DNA of 40,792 nucleotides from Streptomyces sp. PH10-H1 (GCF_030063355.1 NZ_JASISZ010000025.1:1-40792); one strand, 5' to 3'. Shown: positions 31,674 to 40,676, counted from the stretch's first letter. Program-made: numbers and translations. Notes: generated by a model from the sequence alone, not told the origin.

Positions 31674-32197
31674 TCCGTCCGGTGGGTACGGGCCATCAGC
31701 GTCTCCACCGAACCGTCGGCGACCGCGCCGACCTCGGCGAAGCCGAACCAGCGCAGATCCAGCGACTCCTCGCTGATCGCCTCGACCGCGCCGGCCGGGG
31801 CGATCGCCGCGTACTGCACATCCAGGTGCCAGGCGCAGGGCGTCGCGTGCCGGTCGAGGTTGACCGGCTCCGGGCGCAGCAGTTCCAGCCCCTCGATACC
31901 GGACTCCTCGGTGGCCTCGCGCAGCGCGGCGGCCGCCAGGGTGGTGTCCTCCGGCTCGCAGTGGCCACCCATCTGGAGCCACATCTTCAGCTTCTTGTGC
32001 AGCGTCAGCAGCACCCGCCCGGTCGCCGGGTCCACCACCAGCGCGCTGGCGGTGATGTGCCCCTCCTGCGACGCCTTCCACATGCCATCCGGGCGGGCGG
32101 CCAGATGGTCCAGGTACTCCCGCCGCAGCCGGTCCTGACCGGGATCGGGCGCGTCCCATCCCTTCAGGACGCGCACCGCGTCCGCGTGCAGACTCAC
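31604..32197 (-). CDS. Nudix hydrolase
   Basis: A 197-residue Nudix-family hydrolase. The Nudix box starts GGHCEPEDTTL and ends REATEESGI; it has one extra residue between the acidic position and RE compared with the canonical spacing, a variant often seen. Likely substrates are nucleoside diphosphate-linked compounds, but nothing here specifies one. The GTG start (32197) overlaps the stop of the DUF2342 gene by 4 nt (GTGA), so the pair is translationally coupled. The C-terminal 23 codons are antisense to the end of the third AIM24 gene. Confidence 0.82.
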   Translation of the reverse strand: MSLHADAVRVLKGWDAPDPGQDRLRREYLDHLAARPDGMWKASQEGHITASALVVDPATGRVLLTLHKKLKMWLQMGGHCEPEDTTLAAAALREATEESGIEGLELLRPEPVNLDRHATPCAWHLDVQYAAIAPAGAVEAISEESLDLRWFGFAEVGAVADGSVETLMARTHRTDQRLLVQMLPRFWAWAPSWPTPY

Positions 32198-33669
32198 TTG
32201 CTCTCGTCGTCCTTGGAATCGTCGGGGGATTCGGGGGATTGCGGGGAGCCGGGGCCGGCGCCGGGCTCGGGCTCCTCGGACTTCTTGAGCTCGGGCTTGC
32301 CCTCGTGGCGCTTCTCGGCGGCCTCGCCGAGCATCTTGTCCAGCTCGGAGAAGTCGACCGACTCGCGGTGCACGAAGCCGTCCGGGTCGTCCAGGTCCTC
32401 GGCGGTGGGCAGCATGTCCGGGTGCTCCCACAGGGCGTCCCGTCCGTCGACACCGCGGGCGTCGGTCAGCGTGGCCCACAGCCGGGAGGCGTCCCGCAGC
32501 CGGCGCGGGCGCAGTTCCAGGCCGATGAGCGTCGCGAAGGTCTGCTCGGCGGGGCCGCCGGTCGCCCGGCGGCGGCGCAGCGTCTCGCGCAGCGCGGCGG
32601 CGGACGGCAGATGCGGGGCCGCGGCCGCGTGCACCACCGCGTCCACCCACCCCTCGACGAGCGCGAGCGCCGTCTCCAGCCGCGCCAGGGCGGCCTTCTG
32701 CTCGGGGGTGTCCTCAGGCTGGAACATGCCCTGCGCCAGCGCCTCCTGCATGGCTTCCGGGTTCGACGGATCGAGCTGGCCGACCGCGTCCTCCAGCTTC
32801 GCCGTGTCGACCTTGATGCCGCGCGCGTAACCCTCGACGGCGCCGAACAGATGCGCCCGCAGCCACGGCACATGGGCGAAGAGCCGCTGGTGGGCGGCCT
32901 CGCGCAGGGCCAGATACAGCCGCACCTCCTCCTGCGGGACGCTCAGGCCCTCACCGAAGGCCGCGACGTTCGCGGGGAGCAGCGCGGCCTTGCCGGCCGG
33001 GCCGAGCGGCAGACCGACATCGGTGGAGCCGACCACCTCGCCCGCCAGGGTGCCCAGCGCCTGCCCGATCTGGCTGCCGAACATCGCGCCGCCCATGGAG
33101 CGCATCATCCCGAGCAGCGGGCCGGACATTGCCTGCATCTCCTCGGGCAGCACATCGCCCATGGCGGCGCCGACCCGCTCCGCGACCGGGTCCACCAGCT
33201 CTTTCCACACCGGCAGGGTCGCCTCGACCCATTCGGCGCGGCTCCATGCCACGGCGCTGCCCGAGCCGGAGGGCAGTGACGTGGCCCCGTCCAGCCACAG
33301 GTCGGCCAGCCGGACGGCCTCCGAGACCCAGGAACGGTCGGCCGGGCCGATGCTCGCGTCCTTGACGCCGTCCGCGGTGCCCTGCGCGACCGTCTGGCGC
33401 GCGATGTCCTTGGCCATGTCCCAGTTCACCGGGCCGCCCTCGTAGGAGAGCATCTGGCCGAGCTGCTGGAAGGCGGCGCCGAGGTCATTGGGGTTCAGGG
33501 AGCCGAACATCGCGGCGAAGGGGTTGTCACCACCGGCGCCCCCGAAGGGGTTGCCACCGAAACCGAAGGGATTGTTGGCCGGCCCCTGGCCACCGCCCTG
33601 GTTCTTGCCCTCGTCCCCGTCCTCGGGCTCCTCGGGAGGGACGCCGAATCCGAATGGGTGGTCGCTCAC
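32194..33669 (-). CDS. DUF2342 family protein (annotated zinc-dependent metalloprotease)
   Basis: A 491-residue protein with a disordered N-terminus (SDHPFGFGVPPEE, then Gly/Asn/Phe repeats), a helical core and a disordered acidic Ser/Pro/Glu tail. The core has IGQALGTLAGEVVGSTDVGLPLGP, LREAAHQRLFAHVPWLR and ALVEGWVDAVV, the blocks of the DUF2342/F420-associated family usually called zinc-dependent metalloproteases. I see no HExxH; AAHQRLF is the nearest match, so protease activity is doubtful. The GTG at 33669 has GAGGAAA upstream. It is divergent from the SDR gene and matches Rv3195 in context (from memory). Confidence 0.82.
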   Translation of the reverse strand: MSDHPFGFGVPPEEPEDGDEGKNQGGGQGPANNPFGFGGNPFGGAGGDNPFAAMFGSLNPNDLGAAFQQLGQMLSYEGGPVNWDMAKDIARQTVAQGTADGVKDASIGPADRSWVSEAVRLADLWLDGATSLPSGSGSAVAWSRAEWVEATLPVWKELVDPVAERVGAAMGDVLPEEMQAMSGPLLGMMRSMGGAMFGSQIGQALGTLAGEVVGSTDVGLPLGPAGKAALLPANVAAFGEGLSVPQEEVRLYLALREAAHQRLFAHVPWLRAHLFGAVEGYARGIKVDTAKLEDAVGQLDPSNPEAMQEALAQGMFQPEDTPEQKAALARLETALALVEGWVDAVVHAAAAPHLPSAAALRETLRRRRATGGPAEQTFATLIGLELRPRRLRDASRLWATLTDARGVDGRDALWEHPDMLPTAEDLDDPDGFVHRESVDFSELDKMLGEAAEKRHEGKPELKKSEEPEPGAGPGSPQSPESPDDSKDDESK

Positions 33670-33721
33670 GGGTTTCCTCGGCTCTATGTGTTGGGGGCTG
33701 TGTGTTGTGGGCTGTACCTCC

Positions 33722-33727
33722 AGCCTA
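33722..33727 (-). promoter_or_regulatory. Possible -10 box for the DUF2342 operon
   Basis: Read on the minus strand, TAGGCT lies in the 130-bp divergent region about 50 bp before the GTG at 33669. No -35 is convincing. The SDR gene promoter on the other strand is not identifiable. Confidence 0.3.
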
Positions 33728-33799
33728 GACACCAGTCAGGCAGGATGGCTGCGTAGCAAGTGCGCACCTCGTACCAGAAACAACCGTGGGAGACACCCG

Positions 33800-34903
33800 G
33801 TGAGTTCCCCAGAAGCACACGTTCGCCCAGAGCGGAGCCCGTCCAAGGCCCCATCCGGCCCTGTGGTGGCGATCACCGGTGCGGCCTCCGGCCTCGGCCA
33901 CCTCCTCGCGCTGCGGCTCGTCGAGTCCGGCGAGGTCAGGAAGGTCGTGGCGATCGACGAACGCCGTGGGGACGTGCCCGGCGCGACGTGGCGGGTACTC
34001 GACGTCCGCGACCCGGCCATCGCGGAGAAGCTGCGCGGCGTCGATGTCGTCGTCCACCTGGGGCTCGACCTCGATCTGGAGTCCGATCCCAAAGCGCGCA
34101 CCGCCTTCAATGTGCGCGGCACCCAGACGGTGCTCACCGCCGCGGCCGCCGCCGGGGTGCGCCGCGCGGTGCTGTGCACCTCGGCGATGGTCTACGGCGC
34201 GCAGGCCGACAACGATGTTCCGCTCGCGGAGGACGCCCCGCTGCGGGCCACCGCCGAGGCGAGCTTCGTCGACGACCTGCTGGAGATCGAGCGCCTGGGA
34301 CGGCGGGCGCCGCGCGCCCACCCCGGGCTCAATGTGACGATCCTGCGCCCGGCCGTCCTGGTCGGCGGCACTGACACGGCCCTGACCAGGTACTTCGAGT
34401 CTCCCCGGCTGCTGGTTGTGGCGGGCAGCCGGCCCTGCTGGCAGTTCTGCCATGTCCAGGATCTGGTGTCGGCGCTGGAGTACGCGGTGCTGGAGAAGGT
34501 CGACGGGGAGATGGCGGTCGGCTGCGACGGCTGGCTGGAGCAGGAGGAGGTCGAGGAGCTGTCGGGCATCCGACGGATGGAGCTGCCCCCGGCCATCGCC
34601 TTCGGCGCCGCCTCGCGCCTCCACCGCCTCGGCCTCACCCCGTCCCCGGCCGGTGATCTGGCGTACACGATGCACCCGTGGGTGGTCAGCGGCAGCCGGC
34701 TGCACGAGGCGGGCTGGCGGCCCCAGTGGACCAACGAGGAGGTGCTCGCGCAGCTCCTGGAGGAGGTCGCGGGCCGCAACTCCGTCGCGGGGCGCCGCCT
34801 CGGCCGCAAGGACGCCACCACCCTGGGCGCGGCCGGTGCGACGGTCGCCCTGGTGGGCACGGCCGCTCTGGTGCGCCGCGCCCGCAAACGTCGGGGAATC
34901 TAG
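33800..34903 (+). CDS. NAD-dependent epimerase/dehydratase (extended SDR), C-terminal membrane anchor
   Basis: A 367-residue extended SDR protein. The Rossmann start VVAITGAASGLGHLLALRL is at about 22-40, with VVAIDERRG after beta-2, DVVVHLG for the NAD site and CTSAMVYG for the catalytic Ser/Tyr region. The usual Lys three residues after the active Tyr is not evident (YGAQAD), so catalysis is uncertain. The C-terminal TLGAAGATVALVGTAALV followed by RRARKRR reads as a tail anchor with a cytosolic basic end. The GTG start at 33800 has GGGAG upstream. It is divergent from the DUF2342 gene. The substrate is probably a nucleotide sugar or sterol-like molecule (inference). Confidence 0.82.
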   Translation: MSSPEAHVRPERSPSKAPSGPVVAITGAASGLGHLLALRLVESGEVRKVVAIDERRGDVPGATWRVLDVRDPAIAEKLRGVDVVVHLGLDLDLESDPKARTAFNVRGTQTVLTAAAAAGVRRAVLCTSAMVYGAQADNDVPLAEDAPLRATAEASFVDDLLEIERLGRRAPRAHPGLNVTILRPAVLVGGTDTALTRYFESPRLLVVAGSRPCWQFCHVQDLVSALEYAVLEKVDGEMAVGCDGWLEQEEVEELSGIRRMELPPAIAFGAASRLHRLGLTPSPAGDLAYTMHPWVVSGSRLHEAGWRPQWTNEEVLAQLLEEVAGRNSVAGRRLGRKDATTLGAAGATVALVGTAALVRRARKRRGI

Positions 34904-35046
34904 CGCCTGCCGGGAGGCCCGCCCGGAACCGTGCACGGGGCCCGCCCGCGGCGCGGTCGGGGGCCGGCCGCCCGGCCGGGTGAAGCCGCGGCCACCCGCC
35001 GGAATCGAACTTCCGCATCGCGGGTGGATGAGGCAGCATGTGCCGC

Positions 35047-35496
35047 ATGGCACCGACGCACGCTGACGCGCAGAACCCGATCCGGCTCCTGGAGATCCGC
35101 GACGCTCCCCTGTCCGTGGACGAGGTCTTCGCCGCGGTCGGGCATGAGGCCGCCGGTGGAACGGCGCTGTTCGTCGGGACCGTACGGGACCACGACGGCG
35201 GCTCGGGCGCCGAGGTGACCGGCCTCGGCTACTCCTCGCACCCCACCGCGGAAGCGGAGATGCGCCGGATCGCGGAGAAGATCGTTGCCGGGTTCCCGGT
35301 CCGGGCGCTGGCCGCCGTACACCGAGTGGGTGACCTCCAAGTGGGGGATTTGGCGGTGGTCGTGGCAGTTTCGTGTCCGCACCGCGCCGAGGCGTTCGCG
35401 GCCTGCCGCCAGTTGATCGACGAACTCAAGGCCGAGGTCCCGATCTGGAAGCACCAGACGTTTGCGGACGGCCAAGAAGAATGGGTCGGCGCGTAG
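35047..35496 (+). CDS. moaE: Molybdopterin synthase catalytic subunit MoaE
   Basis: A 149-residue MoaE that, with MoaD, inserts the dithiolene sulfurs into precursor Z during molybdenum cofactor synthesis. The family blocks are present: GGTALFVGTVRDHDGG (about 37-52), the central VHRVGDLQVGDLAVVVAVSCPHR and the active-site PIWKHQTFADGQEEWV near the end, with the catalytic Lys in IWKHQ. An ATG at 35038 would add three residues and has GAGG 4 nt upstream; the choice between the two is open. No other moa gene is in the window. The stop lies in the first copy of a 30-bp repeat. Confidence 0.9.
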   Translation: MAPTHADAQNPIRLLEIRDAPLSVDEVFAAVGHEAAGGTALFVGTVRDHDGGSGAEVTGLGYSSHPTAEAEMRRIAEKIVAGFPVRALAAVHRVGDLQVGDLAVVVAVSCPHRAEAFAACRQLIDELKAEVPIWKHQTFADGQEEWVGA

Positions 35497-35565
35497 CGCC
35501 GTCGGCCAGGGGTGGTGGTCGGGCGACGGGAGGGCGGGTCGGCGCGTAGCGCCGTCGGCCAGGGG
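35483..35565. repeat. 30-bp direct repeat spanning the moaE stop
   Basis: Identical 30-bp copies lie at 35483-35512 and 35536-35565. Each contains the palindrome GGCGC-GTA-GCGCC; the first includes the last moaE codons and its TAG. The remaining gap to the next gene (35566-35670) is AT-richer (TTGACC at about 35607, TTAATC, CATAGG) and probably holds a promoter, though no pair is well spaced. Confidence 0.85.
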
Positions 35566-35670
35566 GTGGCTCCGGTTGCGTAACTCCCGACCTGCCCTGA
35601 ACGTTGACCTACTGGGTGGTTAATCTGCTCATAGGTCCATAATTGGCGTACGCGGGGTCGGGAGTACTTC

Positions 35671-35829
35671 ATGGCAGCGCTCGTTTGGTTGCTCATTCCG
35701 CTTGTCGCCGCGCTCGTCGCCACCGTCTGGGGCAGCTGGGCCGCGCGCACCCGCTCCACCGGCGACGGCGCCTCGCTGGCCGACTATGAGCGGTTCCGTG
35801 AGGCGATGCAGAAGTCGCATTCCGGATAG
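35671..35829 (+). CDS. Small membrane protein (52 aa)
   Basis: A 52-residue protein. The first 24 residues (MAALVWLLIPLVAALVATVWGSWA) form one membrane helix, followed by a polar cytosolic tail with LADYERFREAMQ. The ATG follows GGGAG by 6 nt after an AT-rich promoter-like stretch. GC-rich third positions support coding. It lies 76 nt before the PDZ protease gene on the same strand. Small one-helix proteins beside membrane proteases are often adaptors or substrates; that is only inference here. Confidence 0.75.
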   Translation: MAALVWLLIPLVAALVATVWGSWAARTRSTGDGASLADYERFREAMQKSHSG

Positions 35830-35905
35830 CGCCGCTCCGCGCGCACTGACCCGTACGGACCGGCCCAGCGGGCCGTTTGTCGGACCGGTCCCGTACATTC
35901 GTGGC

Positions 35906-36982
35906 ATGCCACGCCGCACCGCGACGCTGATCGCCTCGACCCTGACGCTGATAGCGCTGCTGTGCGTCGCCCTTCTGACGCCGGCGCCGTATGCCGAGAT
36001 GTCACCCGGGCCGACCGTCAACACCCTCGGCGACCACGGGGGTGAACCGGTCCTGCAGATTTCCGGCCACCCGACCTATCCGACGACCGGTCATCTCAAC
36101 ATGACCACCGTCCGGGTGACCGGAGCGGACTACCGGATGAATCTGGTGGAGGCGGTCATCGGCTGGATCAGTCACGACCAGAAGATCGTCGAACACGACA
36201 CCCTGTACCCGCAGGGCCAGACCGCCTCGCAGGCCGACCAGCAGAACGCCGAGGAGTTCACCCAGTCCCAGGACAGCGCCAAGGTCGCGGCGCTCAAGGA
36301 ACTGAACATCGGGGTCACCTCCCGCGTCATCGTCGGCGCGGTCGTCAAGGGCGGCGCCTCCGAGGGCAAGCTGCACGCGGGCGATGTGATCAAGGCGGTG
36401 GACGGCACCGAGGTGAAGGCGCCCGGCGATGTCGCCGGGCTCGTCACCAAGCACCAGCCGGGCCAGCAGGTCGTCTTCAGGGTCATCCCGGAGGCGGCGG
36501 CCAAGAAGAAGGACACCCGGACGCAGGAGGTCGCGGTCACCACCCAGAAGTCTGCCGACGGGGGCAAGGAGCGGGCGGTCGTCGGCATCCAGGCCGGCGT
36601 CGAGCATCTCTTCCCGTTCACCATCGACATCAAGCTGGCCGATGTCGGCGGCCCGAGCGCGGGCCTGATGTTCGCCCTCGGCATTGTCGACAAGCTCACA
36701 CCGGGCGACATGACCGGCGGGAAGTTCGTGGCCGGCACCGGCACGATCGACGACAGCGGGAAGGTGGGCCCGATCGGCGGTATCGGGCTCAAGACGATCG
36801 GAGCGCGCGGCCAGGGCGCGGAGTACTTCCTCACCCCGGCCGACAACTGCGCCGAGGCCGACAAGGACATCCCCTCCGGCCTGACCCTCGTCAAGGTGAG
36901 CACGATCGACGACGCCATGGCGGCCCTGAAGAAGATAAAGGCCGGCCAGACAGCCGGCCTGCCGAGCTGCGCAACGAACTGA
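35906..36982 (+). CDS. PDZ domain/Lon-like S16 membrane protease
   Basis: A 358-residue protein with an N-terminal signal-anchor (about 5-30, ATLIASTLTLIALLCVALL). A PDZ domain (about 135-205; VIVGAVVKGGASEGKLHAGDVI) is followed by a Lon-type serine-lysine protease domain: the nucleophile in DVGGPSAGLMFAL (Ser about 252) and the general base in GGIGLKTIGA (Lys about 295). It is thus an extracytoplasmic protease with substrate selection through PDZ. The equivalent in mycobacteria is Rv3194c, next to the UPF0182 protein as here (from memory). The ATG at 35906 has a -10-like TACATT 6 nt before it and no ribosome site. Confidence 0.9.
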   Translation: MPRRTATLIASTLTLIALLCVALLTPAPYAEMSPGPTVNTLGDHGGEPVLQISGHPTYPTTGHLNMTTVRVTGADYRMNLVEAVIGWISHDQKIVEHDTLYPQGQTASQADQQNAEEFTQSQDSAKVAALKELNIGVTSRVIVGAVVKGGASEGKLHAGDVIKAVDGTEVKAPGDVAGLVTKHQPGQQVVFRVIPEAAAKKKDTRTQEVAVTTQKSADGGKERAVVGIQAGVEHLFPFTIDIKLADVGGPSAGLMFALGIVDKLTPGDMTGGKFVAGTGTIDDSGKVGPIGGIGLKTIGARGQGAEYFLTPADNCAEADKDIPSGLTLVKVSTIDDAMAALKKIKAGQTAGLPSCATN

Positions 36983-37041
36983 ACCGAGCGGGGACTGAAC
37001 CGGGCGGGACCGAGCCGGACCGGTTGGGACCGAGCCGGACC
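36978..37041. repeat. Tandem repeats from the PDZ-protease stop onward
   Basis: ACTGAACCGAGCGGG (36978-36992, containing the stop TGA) is repeated as ACTGAACCGGGCGGG (36994-37008), then GGGACCGAGCCGGACC occurs at 37006-37021 and 37026-37041 with period 20. Confidence 0.75.
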
Positions 37042-37050
37042 AGCTGAACC

Positions 37051-37085
37051 GCCGCCCGCGGCCCTGTCACAGGCCCGCGGGCGGC
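37051..37085. terminator. Bidirectional terminator between convergent genes
   Basis: GCCGCCCGCGG pairs with CCGCGGGCGGC, and inside it CCTGT pairs with ACAGG, giving a 35-nt hairpin with one C-C mismatch. It lies between the PDZ protease and PPA1309 genes, which converge. Confidence 0.85.
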
Positions 37086-37096
37086 GGCGCGGGCGC

Positions 37097-37651
37097 TCAG
37101 CCCTCGAAGGTGGCGGCCAGCGCCTCCGCGAGGCCGGGGACCAGGTCGGAGCCGGTCAGGACCTCGGTGGCGGTGTCCTTGGCCCGCAGCCGGACCGCCG
37201 ACTCGCGGGCGCCGCCGCGCAGCACGGCGACCGTCATCCGCACCTCCTGGCGCTCGGGGTGCTCGGCGACCCACTTCGCGAGCCTGGCGTCGTCCAGGCC
37301 CTCGGGGATCGCGGCCTCCGCGGACGGCGGGAGCATCAGCCGCTCCACCGTCATGGCGCAGCCGGCGATGACGTCGGGCCAGGCGATCGTGGCGAGGAAC
37401 TCGTCCAGCGCCTTGCCCGCGGGCAGCTCGTCCTGCTCGACCGGGGTCAGCGCCCCGGCGTTCTTCTCGGCGAGTCCCAGCTGGTCGGCCAGGCCCGGTT
37501 CCTGTGTACGCAGGCGCGCGGTGTCGACCAGGGCGAACAGCCGCGCGGGCTGGTCCCAGCCGAGACCGGACGCGTATTCGTCGATCTCAAGTACGGCACG
37601 GGTCAGCGGGCTCGCCGCGAGAGGTGCTCCATCGGTCGCAATGTTGGACAT
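37097..37651 (-). CDS. PPA1309 family protein
   Basis: A 184-residue soluble protein typical of the actinobacterial PPA1309 family (function unknown): TRAVLEIDEYASGLGWDQPARLFALVDT, AWPDVIAGCAMTVERL and ERQEVRMTVAVLRGGA are the conserved-looking blocks. There is no signal or membrane segment. The ATG at 37651 has AGGA 11 nt upstream; a TTG two codons earlier is possible. It is divergent from the UPF0182 gene and convergent with the PDZ protease, an arrangement common in this family's context (from memory). Confidence 0.8.
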   Translation of the reverse strand: MSNIATDGAPLAASPLTRAVLEIDEYASGLGWDQPARLFALVDTARLRTQEPGLADQLGLAEKNAGALTPVEQDELPAGKALDEFLATIAWPDVIAGCAMTVERLMLPPSAEAAIPEGLDDARLAKWVAEHPERQEVRMTVAVLRGGARESAVRLRAKDTATEVLTGSDLVPGLAEALAATFEG

Positions 37652-37782
37652 GGTCAATATCCTGCCTGTTCCCGGGCCAAAATCGGGAACCGAGTAAAGC
37701 GTGAGTAAGTTGCACCAGTGGGAGTCCGACCCGGGACGCCCGCAGACACCGACACTTCGAGGTGCACACCTTGGTATTCCAG

Positions 37783-40635
37783 ATGCCGGATCGCGGCGGA
37801 GGTCCGACGGGGCCGCGGTTCAGACTCGGCCGTCCGTCCCGGCGTACGCGGACACTCTTGATGACGCTTGGCGCGCTGATCGTGCTCGCCATCGCCTTCG
37901 TGATGTTCGCGGGCTTCTGGACGGACTGGCTCTGGTACCGCTCAGTCCACTATTCATCGGTCTTCACCACCACCCTGTGGACGAAGATCGGCCTGTTCTT
38001 CACCTTCGGCCTGCTGATGTCCGCGGCCGTGGGCGTCAACATCTATCTCGCGCACCGGCTCCGGCCGCCGCTGAGCGCGATGTCGCTGGAGCAGCAGAGC
38101 CTCGACCGGTACCGGATGGGTATCGCGCCCTACAAGAAGTGGGTGCTGCTCGCGGTCTGCGCGATGGTCGGCCTGATCGCCGGCGGCTCGGCGTCGGGCC
38201 AGTGGCGTACGTGGCTGCTCTACACCAACGCCACGCAGTTCGGCACGAAGGATCCCCAGTTCCACAAGGACGTCGCGTTCTACGCCTTCGACCTGCCCTG
38301 GTACCGCTTCCTGCTGAGCTTCGGCTTCGCGGCCGTGGTGCTGGGTCTGGTGGCGGCCGCGCTGGTGCACTACCTCTACGGCGGCCTGCGGATCACCTCG
38401 CCCGGCGGGCGGGCGACGGCGGCGGCCACCGGGCACCTGTCGGTGCTGCTGGGCGTCTTCGTGTCGCTCAAGGCGGTCGCGTACTGGCTCGACCGGTACG
38501 GCCTCGCGGTGAAGTCGAGCGACTTCAAGGCGACCACCAACTGGACCGGTCTGCGCTATGTGGACGCGAACGCCTATCTGCCGGCCAAGAACATCCTCTT
38601 CGCCATCGCGATCATCTGCGCGCTGCTGTTCTTCGCGACGCTGTGGCGGCGCACCTGGTCGCTGCCGATGATCGGTTTCGGCCTCATGGTGCTGTCCGCG
38701 ATCCTGATCGGCGGGCTGTACCCGGCGATCGTGCAGAAGTTCCAGGTGCAGCCGAACGAGGCGGCCAAGGAAGCGCCGTACATCCAGAAGAACATCGACG
38801 CGACGCGTCAGGCGTACGGCATCGCGGACAGCGCGGATGCGGCTTACGCGGGGTCCAGCGGCAACACCCCTACCGGCACGCTGCGCGCCCACGCCGACAC
38901 CACCGCGTCCGTGCGAGTGCTCGATCCCAACGTGGTATCGCCGACCTTCCAGCAGATGGAGCAGTCCCGCAGCTACTACACCTTCCCGTCCACGCTCGAC
39001 GTCGACCGGTACTCCACCGGCGGCAAGGAGCAGGACACGGTGGTGGGGCTGCGTGAACTGAACATCAACGGCATTCCCGAGCAGAACTGGAACAACGACC
39101 ACTTCAAGTACACCCACGGTTTCGGCTTCATCGCCGCCAAGGGCACCACGGCGACCAGCACGGATCCGAAGGGCGAGCCGGTCTACACGCAGAAGAGCCT
39201 GCCGACCACCGGTGATCTCGGTCCGTACGAGCAGCGGATCTACTTCGGGGAGCAGACCAAGCAGTATTCGATCGTCGGAGGCCCGACGCCGGAGCTGGAC
39301 TACGCGGACAAGAACGGCGAGAAGTCCTTCACCTACAACGGCAAGGGCGGCGTCGGCCTGGAGAACCCGGTCACGCGGGCCGCGTACGCCGTGGCCTTCG
39401 GCGAGCCGCAGATCCTCTACTCGGGTGCGATCGGCAGCGGTTCGAAGATCCTCTACAACCGCACTCCCAAGGAGCGGGTGGAGGCGGTCGCCCCCTGGCT
39501 GACGATCGACGGTGACCCGTATCCGGCGGTGGTGAAGGGCCGGGTGCAGTGGATCGTGGACGCCTACACGACCACCAACGGCTATCCGTACGCGTCCCGC
39601 ACCACCCTGGGGGACACGACGGCCGACTCGCTGACCGACGGCCAGCGCCAGGTGCTCGCACAGCAGAACCAGGTCAACTACATCCGCAACTCGGTCAAGG
39701 CGACCGTGGACGCCTACGACGGCACTGTCTCGCTCTACCAGTGGGACGAGAAGGACCCGGTGCTGAAGACCTGGATGAAGGCGTTCCCTGGCACGGTGAA
39801 GGCCAAGAGCGCGATCAGCGCCGACCTGATGGCCCACCTGCGGTACCCGCAGGACCTGTTCAAGGTGCAGCGGCAGCTGCTGACCCGCTACCACGTCACC
39901 AAGGCGTCGCAGTTCTACAGCGGCAGTGAGGTGTGGCAGGTTCCGGACGATCCGGCGTCCAAGTCGGGCAAGGCGGTGCCGCCGTACTACCTGAGCATGA
40001 AGATGCCGGACCAGCCCGGCCAGTCGTTCTCGCTCACCACGACGTTCACGCCCAACCAGCGGGGCAATCTCTCGGCCTTCATGGCGGTGGACGCCAATGC
40101 GACCAGCCCGGACTACGGCAAGATGCGACTACTCAAACTGCCGCTCAGCACGCCGGTGGACGGGCCACAGCAAGTCCAGAGCAAATTCAACTCCGATCCC
40201 GCGTTCGCACAGACGATCACGCTGCTCAAGGGCAAGGATTCCACGCTCGAGTACGGCAATCTGCTCACCGTGCCACTGGATGGCGGACTGCTGTACGTGG
40301 AGCCGGTGTACGTACGCGGCGCGGACACCAACTACCCGCTGTTGAAGAAGGTGCTGGTCAACTTCGGCGGGAAGATGGCCTTCGAGGACACCCTGGGGAA
40401 GGCGCTGGACGTCGTCTTCAAGACCGATACGTCACCACCGCCGACGGACACCACCAAACCGCCGGCCGACGACACGGTGATGAAGGCGCTGGCCGACGCG
40501 CAGAAGGCGTACGACGCCGGGCTGCAGGCCATGGCGAAGAACGACTGGACGACCTACGGCCAGACGCAGAAGGACCTGGCGGCCGCACTCCAGCGGGCTC
40601 AGGCGGCGGAACAGAAGGCAGCAAAGAAGGGCTGA
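37783..40635 (+). CDS. UPF0182 family membrane protein
   Basis: A 950-residue UPF0182 protein of unknown function. Seven membrane segments lie in the first third (about 25-47, 68-88, 119-140, 174-196, 213-235, 266-285, 293-316); the rest is a large extracytoplasmic domain containing the family blocks [25 protein letters not shown] and [10 protein letters not shown]. The tail (about 875-950) is a Thr/Pro hinge and an Ala/Lys-rich helix (YDAGLQAM...[17 protein letters not shown]). The ATG at 37783 is chosen; a GTG at 37762 with GAGG would add seven residues. It corresponds to Rv3193c (from memory). The initiator tRNA follows on the same strand. Confidence 0.88.
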   Translation: MPDRGGGPTGPRFRLGRPSRRTRTLLMTLGALIVLAIAFVMFAGFWTDWLWYRSVHYSSVFTTTLWTKIGLFFTFGLLMSAAVGVNIYLAHRLRPPLSAMSLEQQSLDRYRMGIAPYKKWVLLAVCAMVGLIAGGSASGQWRTWLLYTNATQFGTKDPQFHKDVAFYAFDLPWYRFLLSFGFAAVVLGLVAAALVHYLYGGLRITSPGGRATAAATGHLSVLLGVFVSLKAVAYWLDRYGLAVKSSDFKATTNWTGLRYVDANAYLPAKNILFAIAIICALLFFATLWRRTWSLPMIGFGLMVLSAILIGGLYPAIVQKFQVQPNEAAKEAPYIQKNIDATRQAYGIADSADAAYAGSSGNTPTGTLRAHADTTASVRVLDPNVVSPTFQQMEQSRSYYTFPSTLDVDRYSTGGKEQDTVVGLRELNINGIPEQNWNNDHFKYTHGFGFIAAKGTTATSTDPKGEPVYTQKSLPTTGDLGPYEQRIYFGEQTKQYSIVGGPTPELDYADKNGEKSFTYNGKGGVGLENPVTRAAYAVAFGEPQILYSGAIGSGSKILYNRTPKERVEAVAPWLTIDGDPYPAVVKGRVQWIVDAYTTTNGYPYASRTTLGDTTADSLTDGQRQVLAQQNQVNYIRNSVKATVDAYDGTVSLYQWDEKDPVLKTWMKAFPGTVKAKSAISADLMAHLRYPQDLFKVQRQLLTRYHVTKASQFYSGSEVWQVPDDPASKSGKAVPPYYLSMKMPDQPGQSFSLTTTFTPNQRGNLSAFMAVDANATSPDYGKMRLLKLPLSTPVDGPQQVQSKFNSDPAFAQTITLLKGKDSTLEYGNLLTVPLDGGLLYVEPVYVRGADTNYPLLKKVLVNFGGKMAFEDTLGKALDVVFKTDTSPPPTDTTKPPADDTVMKALADAQKAYDAGLQAMAKNDWTTYGQTQKDLAAALQRAQAAEQKAAKKG

Positions 40636-40676
40636 TCAGGCACACCTCGCGTCGTGGTACGGTTGGGACACAACGG

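Noticed and set aside
34904..35037. Terminator or promoter between the SDR gene and moaE
   Set aside because: Several GC-rich inverted repeats overlap, but none is clearly favoured, and no -10/-35 pair is evident.
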